Positions 16,606 to 24,631 of a DNA stretch of 64,000 nt are shown here, in pieces (the stretch's first letter is position 1; every line of letters begins with the position of its first letter). Origin of the DNA: Saccharopolyspora erythraea. GTDB lineage: Bacteria; Actinomycetota; Actinomycetes; Mycobacteriales; Pseudonocardiaceae. The notes beneath the pieces are model-generated. The model saw nothing but the letters and a program-made list of their open reading frames with translations, was not told where the DNA came from and searched no databases. Where the stretch lies: NCBI RefSeq assembly GCF_018141105.1, contig NZ_CP054839.1, forward strand, positions 3,658,001 through 3,722,000, given 5' to 3'. Position numbers and translations under genes: made by a program.

Positions 16606-17049
16606 TCATCTTTCGCGGGCGCCGGCCGCGGATCCGCGCTCAGGCGCTCCACGCCGTTGCCGGAGCAGCGCGTCGAGGGCGAACGGCCCGGCCCCGAGTG
16701 CCGCGATCAGGAGGAACGTCCAGGAGTACATGGCGGCCAGCTCGCCGGCGTTCTGGATCGGGAACAGCCCGCGTGGCTGGTGCACCTTGAAGTAGGCGAA
16801 CGCCATCGCCCCGGAGCACACGAGCGCGGCCGGCCGGGTGAACAGCCCGAACAGCACCAGCCCACCCCCGACGAACTGGATCAGCCCGGCCCACCAGGAC
16901 GGCCACTGGCCCACGGGCGTCGGCTCGCCGTACGGGGTGAACGGGCCGAAGAGGGTTGCCACCCCGTGCAGGAGGAACATGAACGACACGACGATGCGCA
17001 CCACGGACAGAACGATTCCGCGGAGGCGTTCCGGAGGCTCCCACGTCAC
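16606..17049 (-). CDS. DoxX family membrane protein
   Basis: A 147-residue integral membrane protein with four hydrophobic segments. It has the DoxX pattern: ISFMFLLHG-like first helix, GLIQFVGGGLVLFGLFTRPAA and AMAFAYFKVH. DoxX proteins are linked to quinone-dependent oxidation and redox homeostasis, but the biochemical role varies. It is the first gene of the doxX-pqqA-pqqD-pqqE group, 100 bp before pqqA. The N-terminus begins MTWEPPE, resembling the W-E-P-P-E segment of the PqqA leader. The start is GTG 17049. Confidence 0.85.
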   Translation of the reverse strand: MTWEPPERLRGIVLSVVRIVVSFMFLLHGVATLFGPFTPYGEPTPVGQWPSWWAGLIQFVGGGLVLFGLFTRPAALVCSGAMAFAYFKVHQPRGLFPIQNAGELAAMYSWTFLLIAALGAGPFALDALLRQRRGAPERGSAAGARER

Positions 17050-17577
17050 ATCCGTCGCCCCCTAGTGGTGTGGAGCTCTCCTGCCCTTCAGGGTTGGAAC
17101 TCGCATGCATGTGCCGACGACAAGCTCTCAGACCGATCGGGATCAAGTTAAGAGGAGAACGTCCCTTTCGTGGTCCTGCGGCGGCCGAATTGTTCGAGCA
17201 GCGGAGTGCGGCTGTGGTTATCGCGGTTATCGGTGCCGTGAGTGGCGGGTGCGCAACAACGAAACGGCTGTGACGCCGGGGGTCGGCGTCTTCTCGGACA
17301 GTTCGTGCGTGCGTAATGATTACAAGTTCGAACGATTCTCAAGTGCCGGGGCATGTGCGGCCCGGATTCGCAGTGGCGTTGCGTTCACCGCCGCCGTGCG
17401 TCTGGGCCGGACGTTCTGACCCGGGTGGCGGTTGCCCCGCGCACGTGAAATCCGCTCGATGAGCGGACTCCTCGTCACAGGTGTGTATCGGGGGCCAACC
17501 GTTTCGGCTCACGGGCGGTTTCCCGTGCAACACCCGCGGGCGCTCCGCCGCGCGGGTGGGAGTGAGGGAGAAACGCC
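17050..17577. other. 528-bp intergenic region between divergent units
   Basis: It separates the minus-strand doxX/pqq group from the plus-strand surface-protein/sortase pair. The region 17140-17340 is less GC-rich than the surroundings (TTAAG, TGTGGTTATCGCGGTTATCGG, ATGATTACAAGTTCG). This is where promoters for both directions would be expected. No open frame in it resembles a protein. GGGAGTGAGGGAG at its right end is the ribosome binding site for the surface protein. Confidence 0.4.
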
Positions 17578-18183
17578 ATGCCTCAACGCACTTTTCCGAT
17601 GCTGACCCTGCTCGGCGTCGTCGCCGCGATGTCGGTGGGGCCGGTGGCCGCCGCCGAGCCCACGACCGAGTCGACCTCCCCCTATCCGCCGCCGTCTCCG
17701 CAGATCCACATCACCGCCGACGGCCGGCCCCAGCCCGGCGACGACATCGGCGTCGTGGTCCGCTGCCCCTACGGCGAGCCGGGGGGAGCGCGGTCGCCGG
17801 TCCTCGAGATCGGTGAGTTCGAGAAGGTCGACACGCCCGCGGGCATCGACACCTACGTCGCACCGGCGACCATCGGGCCGGGCACCGAGCCCGGCGACTA
17901 CCCGCTCTCGGCCGGCTGCGGGAAGAACGGCGTGAGCACCACGTTCACCGTCTATCCCGCTGATGACGACGGCAGCGACGACACCCCCGCCCCGGCGCCG
18001 GGTACCGATGACGACGCCGGCGATGACGGCACCGAGCCGCCCCAGGTCGCCCGCACGCCCAAGGGCGCCCCCGAGACCGGTGGCGACCCGGGTGCCGACC
18101 TGGCTCCGTGGTTCTGGGGCGCGGGTCTGGTGGGCCTGCTCGGCCTCGGTTCGGTCATGGCCAGGAGGGCGGTCGGCCGGTGA
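17578..18183 (+). CDS. secreted surface protein with sortase-like C-terminal anchor signal
   Basis: A 201-residue exported protein of unknown function. It has a signal peptide (residues 1-26, ending VAAAEP), a Pro-rich linker, and a beta-rich domain (about 40-125) with two Cys. Next is an acidic Asp/Pro/Gly spacer (about 128-160), then APETGG, one hydrophobic helix and the basic tail ARRAVGR. The last three elements are the layout of a sortase sorting signal with a degenerate LPxTG motif. The next gene is a sortase with a GTGA overlap. It is probably attached to, or retained at, the cell envelope. Confidence 0.8.
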   Translation: MPQRTFPMLTLLGVVAAMSVGPVAAAEPTTESTSPYPPPSPQIHITADGRPQPGDDIGVVVRCPYGEPGGARSPVLEIGEFEKVDTPAGIDTYVAPATIGPGTEPGDYPLSAGCGKNGVSTTFTVYPADDDGSDDTPAPAPGTDDDAGDDGTEPPQVARTPKGAPETGGDPGADLAPWFWGAGLVGLLGLGSVMARRAVGR

Positions 18184-18773
18184 AGCACGTCCGTGCGCTG
18201 CTGACCGTGGCGCTGGCGGGGCTGCTGGCCGGGTGCGGTGGGGCCGGGCACGTTCCCGGCACCACCACACCACCCCCGGTCGCATCGACGGCGGAACAGC
18301 GCACACCGCCGCCGCCCGCGGTCCCGGTGGAAATCCGGATTCCGGCGATCGACGCCACGTCGACGTTGGTCGCCCTCGGGCTCAACCCGGACGACACCGT
18401 CGCGGTGCCGCCGGTGGAGACGCCGATGCAGGCGGGCTGGTACCAATACGGTCCGGCGCCGGGCGAGCGGGGTCCGGCGGTGGTGCTCGGGCACGTCAAC
18501 GGCGCAGGCGAGGAGGGGATTTTCGCGCGCCTCCACGAGTTGACCCCCGGTTCTGAGGTCCTGGTGGCCAGAAACGACGGCAGGACGGCGGTTTTCACCG
18601 TCACCGGAGTCGTGCAGGTGTCCAAACTCGGCTTTCCGACTGATTCGGTCTACGGGAACACCGATGCCGCGGAACTCCGCTTGATCACCTGCGGTGGCGA
18701 TTTCGACAGGAAGCGCGGGAGCTACACCGACAACATCATCGCCTACGCGACGCTGACCGGGTGGCTCAGGTGA
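18180..18773 (+). CDS. class E/F sortase
   Basis: A 197-residue sortase-domain protein. The N-terminus has a signal anchor that also contains a lipobox (LLAGC, Cys19), then a Pro/Thr linker. The catalytic domain spans about residues 48-197. Catalytic residues are His105 (VVLGHVNG), Cys171 (LITCGG) and Arg177 (FDR), in the order and spacing of class F sortases. It is translationally coupled to the surface protein with the APETGG signal, its likely substrate. The GTG start comes from the four-base overlap. It converges on the YdcZ gene with an 8-bp overlap. Confidence 0.9.
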   Translation: MKHVRALLTVALAGLLAGCGGAGHVPGTTTPPPVASTAEQRTPPPPAVPVEIRIPAIDATSTLVALGLNPDDTVAVPPVETPMQAGWYQYGPAPGERGPAVVLGHVNGAGEEGIFARLHELTPGSEVLVARNDGRTAVFTVTGVVQVSKLGFPTDSVYGNTDAAELRLITCGGDFDRKRGSYTDNIIAYATLTGWLR

Positions 18774-19761
18774 GCTGCACCAGTGCGGACCCGAGGACGA
18801 GCAGGGCGAGACCGGCGGACCGCCGCGGCGTCAGAGGTCGCCGGGGGAGCCGGAACAGGCCGTAGTTGTCGATGGTCGCCGAGGCCAGCTGCTGACCGGT
18901 GACGGTCAGGGCGATCGTGGTGGCGGCGCCGATGACGGGGATCAGCGTGAAGGTGGCGGTGACGTAGGCGGCGGCGCAGGCACCGCCCAGCCAGCCCCAC
19001 CACGGCATCCGGCCGAGCGGCGCCAGCCTCGGCCGCGGTGTCCGTCCGAGCGTCAGCAGGACCAGCAGCACGACGGCGATGGTGAGAGTCGCGACGACGA
19101 AGCTGATCAGGCCGGCGGTGAGCGCGTGGCCGAGGTCGGCGCGCAGCGCTGCGTTCACCGCGCCCTGGACCGGTAGCACCGCGCCGGCGGCGATACCGAG
19201 CGCCACCCACCCGGCGCGGACTGCTCGACCACCGGACCGGTGTGGTGCGGTAACAACGCGAGCCGGTTGCGTGTCAACGGCTCGAGCCGGCCGCGGATCG
19301 ATGGCGGGCCGCGCCGGTCGCGGACCGCGGATGATCACCGTGATGCCGGTGAGCACAGCGACCGCGCCCACGACGATGCCTGCGGTGAGCGGCTGGCGCG
19401 GAACGCCGAGCAGCCCGAACAGGTCCAGGCCGAGCGAGGCGAACATCTGCCCGGTCACGAACAGGCCGACCGCGGCGAGCGCGCCGAGCCGGGGGAACAG
19501 CAGGATTCCGCTGGTGATGTAGAGCGGGCTGGCCAGGCCGCCCAGCAGGTGCCAGGCCGGCACGCCGGGGGCGAGCCGGGTCGCACCGATCGCACCGACG
19601 GCGGCGGCGAGGACCGCGAGCAGGCCGGCGGCCACGCCCAGCTGCAGGGTCGATGCGCCGTACGGCGTGCCCACCGCCGAGTTGAGCTGGAGGTTCGCCG
19701 ACGCCTGCACCGCCAGGAGGCAACCGGCGAGCAGGGCGGTCGCGAGGAGCACTAGGTACAC
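18766..19761 (-). CDS. tandem YdcZ-type DMT transporter
   Basis: A 331-residue membrane protein with about ten helices made of two copies of the YdcZ (DUF606) unit. Each half has a conserved W-x2-GG-x8-y and GQ-x-xAS-x3-D-x-x-GL pattern: WHLLGGLASPLYI with GQMFASLGLDLFGL, and WGWLGGACAAAYV with GQQLASATIDNYGL. Such proteins belong to the drug/metabolite superfamily; substrates are mostly unknown. GTG 19761 is chosen because GGAGG lies six bases upstream; the longer TTG start would bury that site. It is divergent from the TetR gene across a 77-bp region with a palindrome. Confidence 0.82.
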   Translation of the reverse strand: MYLVLLATALLAGCLLAVQASANLQLNSAVGTPYGASTLQLGVAAGLLAVLAAAVGAIGATRLAPGVPAWHLLGGLASPLYITSGILLFPRLGALAAVGLFVTGQMFASLGLDLFGLLGVPRQPLTAGIVVGAVAVLTGITVIIRGPRPARPAIDPRPARAVDTQPARVVTAPHRSGGRAVRAGWVALGIAAGAVLPVQGAVNAALRADLGHALTAGLISFVVATLTIAVVLLVLLTLGRTPRPRLAPLGRMPWWGWLGGACAAAYVTATFTLIPVIGAATTIALTVTGQQLASATIDNYGLFRLPRRPLTPRRSAGLALLVLGSALVQLT

Positions 19762-19794
19762 GGGACACCTCCGCAACTGGACATGGTGTCCGCT

Positions 19795-19817
19795 TAACCG
19801 GTCGCAGTGTCCGGTTA
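19795..19817. promoter_or_regulatory. putative TetR operator
   Basis: Inverted repeat TAACCGG (19795-19801) and CCGGTTA (19811-19817) with a 9-nt spacer, in the short divergent region between the YdcZ exporter and the TetR gene. A second, smaller palindrome GGACA-TGG-TGTCC lies a few bases to the left. The position is the classical one for a TetR regulator controlling itself and the divergent pump. Confidence 0.55.
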
Positions 19818-19838
19818 TTCCCCGATGGCCCTTACCAT

Positions 19839-20468
19839 GTGCTGGTGGTCGACAAGAGGACGGAGAGCCGACCGCCGGGAGCGATTCCCGGTGCGTCGGA
19901 GCCGAACCGGTTGCGGGCCGATGCCGCCCGCAACCGCGCGCGAGTGCTCCAGGCCGCGGAGCGGCTGTTCGCCGCCGAAGACCCGCGGCAGGTGACGATG
20001 GGCGACATCGCCCGCGCCGCGGGTGTCGGCCGGGCGACCCTGTACCGGAGCTACCCGACCCCGGCGTCCGTCGCGACCGCCCTGCTCGACGAGCACGAAC
20101 GGCGGTTGCAGGACGACCTGCTCCGCGGTGAGCCGCCGCTCGGCCCCGGCGCCGCCCCGGCCGACCGCCTCGCCGCGTTCTACGCGGCCATGACCGGCCT
20201 GCTCGAGCGGCACCTGCCGCTGGCGCTGGGCGCGGAGACGGGCAGCGCCCGCTTCCGCACCGGTGCCTACGGCTTCTGGCGGGTCCACGTGCGCACGCTG
20301 CTCATCGAGGCGGGGGCGCCCGATGCGGACCACATGATCGATGTGCTGCTGGCCCCGCTGTCTCCCGAGCTTTTCCAGTTCCGGCGGCACGAACTGGGCC
20401 ACTCGACCGCGGAGATCACCGCATCGCTGGAGAAGCTCGCGCACCAGGTGCTCACCGAGCGCGACTGA
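19839..20468 (+). CDS. TetR family transcriptional regulator
   Basis: A 209-residue regulator. The helix-turn-helix lies at about residues 28-75: ARVLQAAERLFAAE, then VTMGDIARAAGVGRATLYRSYPT. The remaining helices form the ligand pocket, with no close relation I can name. It is divergent from a YdcZ-type transporter and 37 bp upstream of an F420-type oxidoreductase pair, so it may respond to a toxic compound handled by either. The start is GTG 19839 or, two codons later, GTG 19845; the ribosome site is poor for both. Confidence 0.85.
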   Translation: MLVVDKRTESRPPGAIPGASEPNRLRADAARNRARVLQAAERLFAAEDPRQVTMGDIARAAGVGRATLYRSYPTPASVATALLDEHERRLQDDLLRGEPPLGPGAAPADRLAAFYAAMTGLLERHLPLALGAETGSARFRTGAYGFWRVHVRTLLIEAGAPDADHMIDVLLAPLSPELFQFRRHELGHSTAEITASLEKLAHQVLTERD

Positions 20469-20505
20469 GAGGCGGGTCCGGCGGCCCCTGGGTAGCGTGG
20501 AAGAG

Positions 20506-21336
20506 ATGGACACAGGAGTGGCGTTCTTCGCCACCCCCAGCGCCGTCGACCCCGGCTCGCTGGCGCGGGTGGTGGAACAGCGGGGATTCGAGTCCCTCTT
20601 CTTCGCAGAGCACACGCACATACCCGCCAGCCGGAACTCCCCGTACCCGGGCGGCGGGGAGCTTCCCTGGAAGTACGTGCACACCCACGACCTCTTCGTC
20701 ACGCTGACGGCCGCGGCCACCACCACGTCGCGGCTGCGGGTCGGCAGTGGAATCTGCCTGGTGATCCAGCGCGACCCGATCATCACCGCCAACGAGGTCG
20801 CCAGCATCGACAGGTTGTCGGGCGGCCGGCTCGAGTTCGGCGTCGGCGCGGGCTGGAACCGCGAGGAGATGGCCAACCACGGCACCGACCCGCGGCGACG
20901 CATGGGAATCCTGCGCGAGCGGGTCGAGGCTATGAAGGCCATCTGGACGCAGGACGAGGCCAGCTACTCGGGTGAGCACGTCGCCTTCGACCGCATCTGG
21001 TCGTCGCCGAAGCCGCTGCAACGCCCCCATCCACCGGTGATCGTGGGCGGCAACGGGCCGACGGTCCTCGACCGGGTGCTCGCCTTCGGCGACGCCTGGA
21101 TGCCCAACTACACCAACGAGGGCATCCTCGACCGCGCCGAGGAGCTGCGCTCGAGGGCCGAGCGACCGATCGAGCTGATGGTGATGGGCGTGCCGGCGGA
21201 TCCTCACGTTCTCGAGCAGTTCGACAAGGCCGGTTTCCGGCGCGTGCTGCACTGGTTGCCGTCCACCCAGCTCGGTCCGGTGCAGCGGGCGCTGGACACC
21301 TACGAGGACGCGATCCGTCAGGTGCACGGCGAATGA
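20506..21336 (+). CDS. LLM class F420-dependent oxidoreductase
   Basis: A 276-residue luciferase-like TIM barrel. Features are FFAEHTHIP, VGSGICLVIQRDP, IDRLSGGRLEFGVGAGWNREEMANHG (in part), and PPVIVGGNGP. Actinobacterial members of this type usually take F420 as the hydride carrier. It is translationally coupled (ATGA) to a second F420-type protein. Substrate unknown. ATG 20506 follows GGAAGAG. Confidence 0.85.
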   Translation: MDTGVAFFATPSAVDPGSLARVVEQRGFESLFFAEHTHIPASRNSPYPGGGELPWKYVHTHDLFVTLTAAATTTSRLRVGSGICLVIQRDPIITANEVASIDRLSGGRLEFGVGAGWNREEMANHGTDPRRRMGILRERVEAMKAIWTQDEASYSGEHVAFDRIWSSPKPLQRPHPPVIVGGNGPTVLDRVLAFGDAWMPNYTNEGILDRAEELRSRAERPIELMVMGVPADPHVLEQFDKAGFRRVLHWLPSTQLGPVQRALDTYEDAIRQVHGE

Positions 21337-21758
21337 CTCCCGCGGAGGCGCGCGAAAGGCTCGCCGCCGCGAGGCTGGCGCACCTGGCCACCGCGGACGC
21401 GTCGGGCAGACCGCACGTCGTGCCGATCGTCTTCGCGACCGAGGGCGACACGATCTACAGCGCGGTCGACGCCAAGCCCAAGCGCACCACGGCGTTGCGC
21501 AGACTCGCCAACGTCGAGGCCAACCCGCGGGTCGCCGTGCTCGCCGATCACTACGACGACGCCGACTGGAGCGCACTGTGGTGGGTGCGCGCGGACGGCA
21601 CCGGCCGCGTGCTCGACCCGGCGGACGCGGAGGCCCGCCGGGCGGTCGAGCTGCTCGCCGAGCGCTATCCGCAGCACCGCGACGAGCCGCCGGCGGGCCC
21701 GGTGCTCGCCGTCGACGTGCAGCGCTGGACGGGCTGGTCGGCGAGCCCGGGCCGGTGA
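21333..21758 (+). CDS. PPOX-class F420-dependent oxidoreductase (TIGR03668-like)
   Basis: A 141-residue split-beta-barrel flavin/deazaflavin-binding protein. It has LAHLATADASGRPHVVPIVFA near the N-terminus, KPKRTTALRRLANVEANPRVAVLADHYDDDW-like text in the middle, and WWVRADGTGRV. This matches the small PPOX/Rv1155-type family found with F420 enzymes in mycobacteria and relatives. Its start overlaps the stop of the LLM gene by four bases, suggesting paired expression. The catalysed reaction is unknown. Confidence 0.82.
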   Translation: MTPAEARERLAAARLAHLATADASGRPHVVPIVFATEGDTIYSAVDAKPKRTTALRRLANVEANPRVAVLADHYDDADWSALWWVRADGTGRVLDPADAEARRAVELLAERYPQHRDEPPAGPVLAVDVQRWTGWSASPGR

Positions 21759-21799
21759 CGGAGGCCCGGCCCGAGCGTTCGGCGACATCGGCTGCCGCG

Positions 21800-21814
21800 C
21801 GGTCCGGTGGACCG
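21800..21814. terminator. short hairpin between convergent genes
   Basis: Perfect 6-bp inverted repeat CGGTCC-GGT-GGACCG in the 61-bp gap between the F420 gene pair and the converging ABC permease. The stem is short, so its strength as a terminator is uncertain. Confidence 0.4.
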
Positions 21815-21819
21815 ACGGG

Positions 21820-22629
21820 TCAGTACCGCCACCGCGACAGGCGGCGCTCGGCGGTGACCAGCGCCTGGTTGAAACCGAGGCCGAGCAGGGAGATCGTGAT
21901 GATCCCGGCGTACATCTGCGGCACCTGGAAGTTGAACTGCGAGGCGTTGATCAGGTAGCCCAGCCCCGCCCGGGCCCCGGCCATCTCGGCGGCGACCAGA
22001 ACCAGGATGGAGTTGGCCCCCGCCAACCGGATACCGGTGAAGACCGTCGGCACCACGGCGGGCAGAACCACCTTGTAGAACAAGGGAAACGGCGGGAAGC
22101 CCATCGAACGGGCCGACTTGACCAGCAGCGGGTCCACCGTGCGGACCCCGCTGATCGTGTTCAGCAGGATCGGCCAGGTGCACGCGAACACGATCAACGA
22201 CACCTTCGACGTCTCGCCCAGCCCGAGCAGCAGCACGAACACCGGCAGCAACGCCAGGGCGGCGGTGTTGCGGAACAGTTCCAGCAGCGGGTTGAGCAGA
22301 TCGCTGACGACCTCGTACCAGCCGATGACCACTCCGAGCGGAACCGCGATGGCGACCGCGATCAGGAACCCGGCCAGCGACCGCGCGAGGCTGGCGCCCA
22401 GGTGCCCCCACAGCTGACCGCCCGCGGCCAGCTCCCACCAGGTCTGCACGACCTGGCTGAAAGGCGGCAGGAAGATGCTGTCGACCACGCCGAGCCTGGG
22501 CGTGAGCTCCCAGACGAGCAGGAACAGCACGATCCCCGCCGCCGACCTGAACACGCGGTCGGCTCCTGCCCGCGTGCTCGTGCCGGGGGCGGCCTTCCCC
22601 GGTACGCGACGGACTCCGGTGTCAGCCAA
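21820..22629 (-). CDS. ABC transporter permease, sulfonate/taurine type
   Basis: A 269-residue permease with six predicted helices and the EAA-type loop SARSMGFPPFPLFYKVVLPAVVP, characteristic of the SsuC/TauC group. Its start overlaps the end of the ATPase gene by eight bases. It is the last gene of the minus-strand unit that carries the binding protein and, further upstream, an enolase-superfamily enzyme. It is only moderately similar in sequence to the permease at 4088, so this is a second, separate importer. Confidence 0.9.
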   Translation of the reverse strand: MADTGVRRVPGKAAPGTSTRAGADRVFRSAAGIVLFLLVWELTPRLGVVDSIFLPPFSQVVQTWWELAAGGQLWGHLGASLARSLAGFLIAVAIAVPLGVVIGWYEVVSDLLNPLLELFRNTAALALLPVFVLLLGLGETSKVSLIVFACTWPILLNTISGVRTVDPLLVKSARSMGFPPFPLFYKVVLPAVVPTVFTGIRLAGANSILVLVAAEMAGARAGLGYLINASQFNFQVPQMYAGIITISLLGLGFNQALVTAERRLSRWRY

Positions 22630-23428
22630 CCTCAGCCACCGCCTCGGCGCCGGCGTGCCGCACCTCGGAGCGCAGCAGGTTCCAGATCTCGTGCCGGTAG
22701 TGGGCGAACTCCGGTTCCGACCGGAGGTCGTCGCGCTCGCGGCGGTGGGTAAGCTCGACCTCGACGACGTCCTTGACCGTCCCCGGCCGCGAGGTCAGCA
22801 CCGCGATCCGCTGCCCCAGGAACACCGCCTCGTCGATGCCGTGGGTGATGAACACGATCGTCTTGCGAGTGCTTTCCCAGATCCGCAGCAGCTCCTCCTG
22901 GAGCAGGTCGCGGGTTTGCGCGTCGAGCGCGGCGAAGGGTTCGTCCATGAGCAGCACCTCGGGGTCGAAGGCGAGGCTGCGGGCGATGGCCACGCGCTGC
23001 TTCATCCCGCCGGAGAGCTGGTGCGGGTAGTGGTTCTCGAACCCGGACAGGCCGACCAGGTCCAGGTACTCCCGCGCGCGGTCGCGCCGCGTCGGCTTGG
23101 GAACCTGCTTGGCCTCGAGTCCGAGCTCGACATTGCCCTGCGCGGTGCGCCAAGGCAGCAGCGCGTACTGCTGGAAGACCACACCGCGGTCCAGACCCGG
23201 CCCGGTGATGGGCCGGCCGTCGAGCCGGATCTCCCCGCTGGTCGGCAGGTCGAGCCCGGCCAGCAGGTCCAGCATGGTCGACTTCCCGGAGCCGCTCGGG
23301 CCGACGATCACGGCCAGTTCACCGGACTCGATCCGCAGGTCCACTCCGCTCAGCGCGGTGACCTCGGTGCTGTTCCGCCCTCTGGCCGGGAACTTCTTGG
23401 TCACGTCGTCGAAGGTGATGGTGGTCAT
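22622..23428 (-). CDS. ABC transporter ATP-binding protein, sulfonate/taurine type
   Basis: A 268-residue ATPase. Walker A is GPSGSGKST, the Q-loop FQQYALLPW, the signature LSGGMKQR, Walker B VLLMDEPFAALD and the switch His FITHGIDEA. It has the C-terminal tail with ELTHRRERDD, as in nitrate/sulfonate importers. The 30-bp spacing to the binding-protein gene upstream and the 8-bp overlap with the permease downstream show one operon. It energises the importer from the cytoplasmic face. Confidence 0.92.
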   Translation of the reverse strand: MTTITFDDVTKKFPARGRNSTEVTALSGVDLRIESGELAVIVGPSGSGKSTMLDLLAGLDLPTSGEIRLDGRPITGPGLDRGVVFQQYALLPWRTAQGNVELGLEAKQVPKPTRRDRAREYLDLVGLSGFENHYPHQLSGGMKQRVAIARSLAFDPEVLLMDEPFAALDAQTRDLLQEELLRIWESTRKTIVFITHGIDEAVFLGQRIAVLTSRPGTVKDVVEVELTHRRERDDLRSEPEFAHYRHEIWNLLRSEVRHAGAEAVAEVG

Positions 23429-23458
23429 GGGCGCTCCGATTTCCCCGCCTCGTCGGTG

Positions 23459-24490
23459 TCAGAAGGGGTTGAACTCGTTGGTGTAGAGCCGGTCGACCTC
23501 GAGCTGCCCGGCATCCACCCGGCCGTCCTCGACCGAGCGGTCCAGCCAGATGCCGAACTCGCGGTCGGCGATGCGGCCGCCGGGGCCGGAGACACCGGTG
23601 GACTTCCAGTACCGCACCGACGAGGTGTCCTCGTTGCGGCCGCGGCGCCGGATGATGTCGGTGAACCGGGCCACGACCTCCTCGCGCGGGCGGGTCTGCG
23701 CCCACCGCACGGCCCGGGCCGTCGCCGCGACCACGGTCCGGGTCGTCGCCGGGTTGGCCGCGATGAAGTCGTCCCGCAGCACGTAGCAACCGCCGGTGAA
23801 CGCTCCCAGGAGGTCGAAGTCGGTGAACACGGGCTGGATCCCGCCGCGTGCGACGGCCTTGTCCCGCTTGATGTCCGACAGCACCGACACGTCGAGCTGC
23901 CCGGAGTGCAGCGCCTGCTCGGCGCTGACGGGCGGCACCACCACCAGCTGCACGGAGCGGATCTCCTCCTCGCTGAGACCGCCCCGTTCGAGGTAGATGG
24001 CTAGTACGTCCTCGTGGTGCGCGCCGAGGGTGTTCACCCCGACCTTCCTGCCGATGAAGTCGCGGGGACCGCGGATCGGGCTCCCCTCCCGCACGTAGTA
24101 GCCGGCGAGGGTGTCGGCGTCGGCGCCGTAGTAGCCGACGACCGCCTTGATCGGAGCGCCAGCGGCGATCAACCGGATGATCGCGCCGTTGAAAGCACCG
24201 CCCATGTCGATGTCGCCGGTGACGGTGGCCTGGATGTCCTGCGGACCGCTGGTGGTGTTGCCGATCCACTCCAGCCGCACATCTGCGAGCAGGCCCAGGT
24301 CGGCGGCCAGCTCCGGGTATAGCACCTCACCGGACCAGCCCTGGTAGCGCACCACCCCGCTCTCGCCGCGTGACGGCGACGCGGAGCCGGCCGAGCAGCC
24401 GCTCAGGACGGTTCCTGTTGCGGCGGCGGCGATTCCGCCGCGCAGCAGACTTCGCCTGCCGACGGGTTTCAGGCGTGCGACGTTCACCAT
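23459..24490 (-). CDS. ABC transporter substrate-binding lipoprotein (Tat-type signal)
   Basis: A 343-residue SsuA-like binding protein. The N-terminus has twin arginines (GRRSLLRGG) and a lipobox (LSGC), pointing to Tat export followed by lipid anchoring. The mature part has LYPELAADLGLL, the GDIDMGGAFNGAIIRLI motif and DFIGRKVGVNTLG, consistent with a sulfonate/nitrate/taurine-type ligand. ATG 24490 is preferred over GTG 24496 because GAGGA lies ten bases upstream. The gene is preceded by a long leader with a Cys-containing small peptide. Confidence 0.88.
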   Translation of the reverse strand: MVNVARLKPVGRRSLLRGGIAAAATGTVLSGCSAGSASPSRGESGVVRYQGWSGEVLYPELAADLGLLADVRLEWIGNTTSGPQDIQATVTGDIDMGGAFNGAIIRLIAAGAPIKAVVGYYGADADTLAGYYVREGSPIRGPRDFIGRKVGVNTLGAHHEDVLAIYLERGGLSEEEIRSVQLVVVPPVSAEQALHSGQLDVSVLSDIKRDKAVARGGIQPVFTDFDLLGAFTGGCYVLRDDFIAANPATTRTVVAATARAVRWAQTRPREEVVARFTDIIRRRGRNEDTSSVRYWKSTGVSGPGGRIADREFGIWLDRSVEDGRVDAGQLEVDRLYTNEFNPF

Positions 24491-24551
24491 CTGCACTTCA
24501 TCCTCGAGGGTGTCCGGACTGCTTCGGAGTGGGGAACAGGCAGCTCCAGCC

Positions 24552-24579
24552 GGCCGCAGTGGCCGCAGGCGGTGCGGCC
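24552..24579 (-). promoter_or_regulatory. alternative hairpin arms, possible attenuator
   Basis: Read on the minus strand, GGCCGCA (24579-24573) can pair with either of two downstream copies of TGCGGCC (24567-24561 and 24558-24552). The two hairpins exclude each other. They lie between the leader peptide stop and the binding-protein gene, where a ribosome stalling in the leader peptide could choose between them. Confidence 0.45.
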
Positions 24580-24631
24580 GCCCGCGGCGGTGCGTGTGGA
24601 GCGGATGCCTGGAGTGGGTGCGTGGAGCAGA

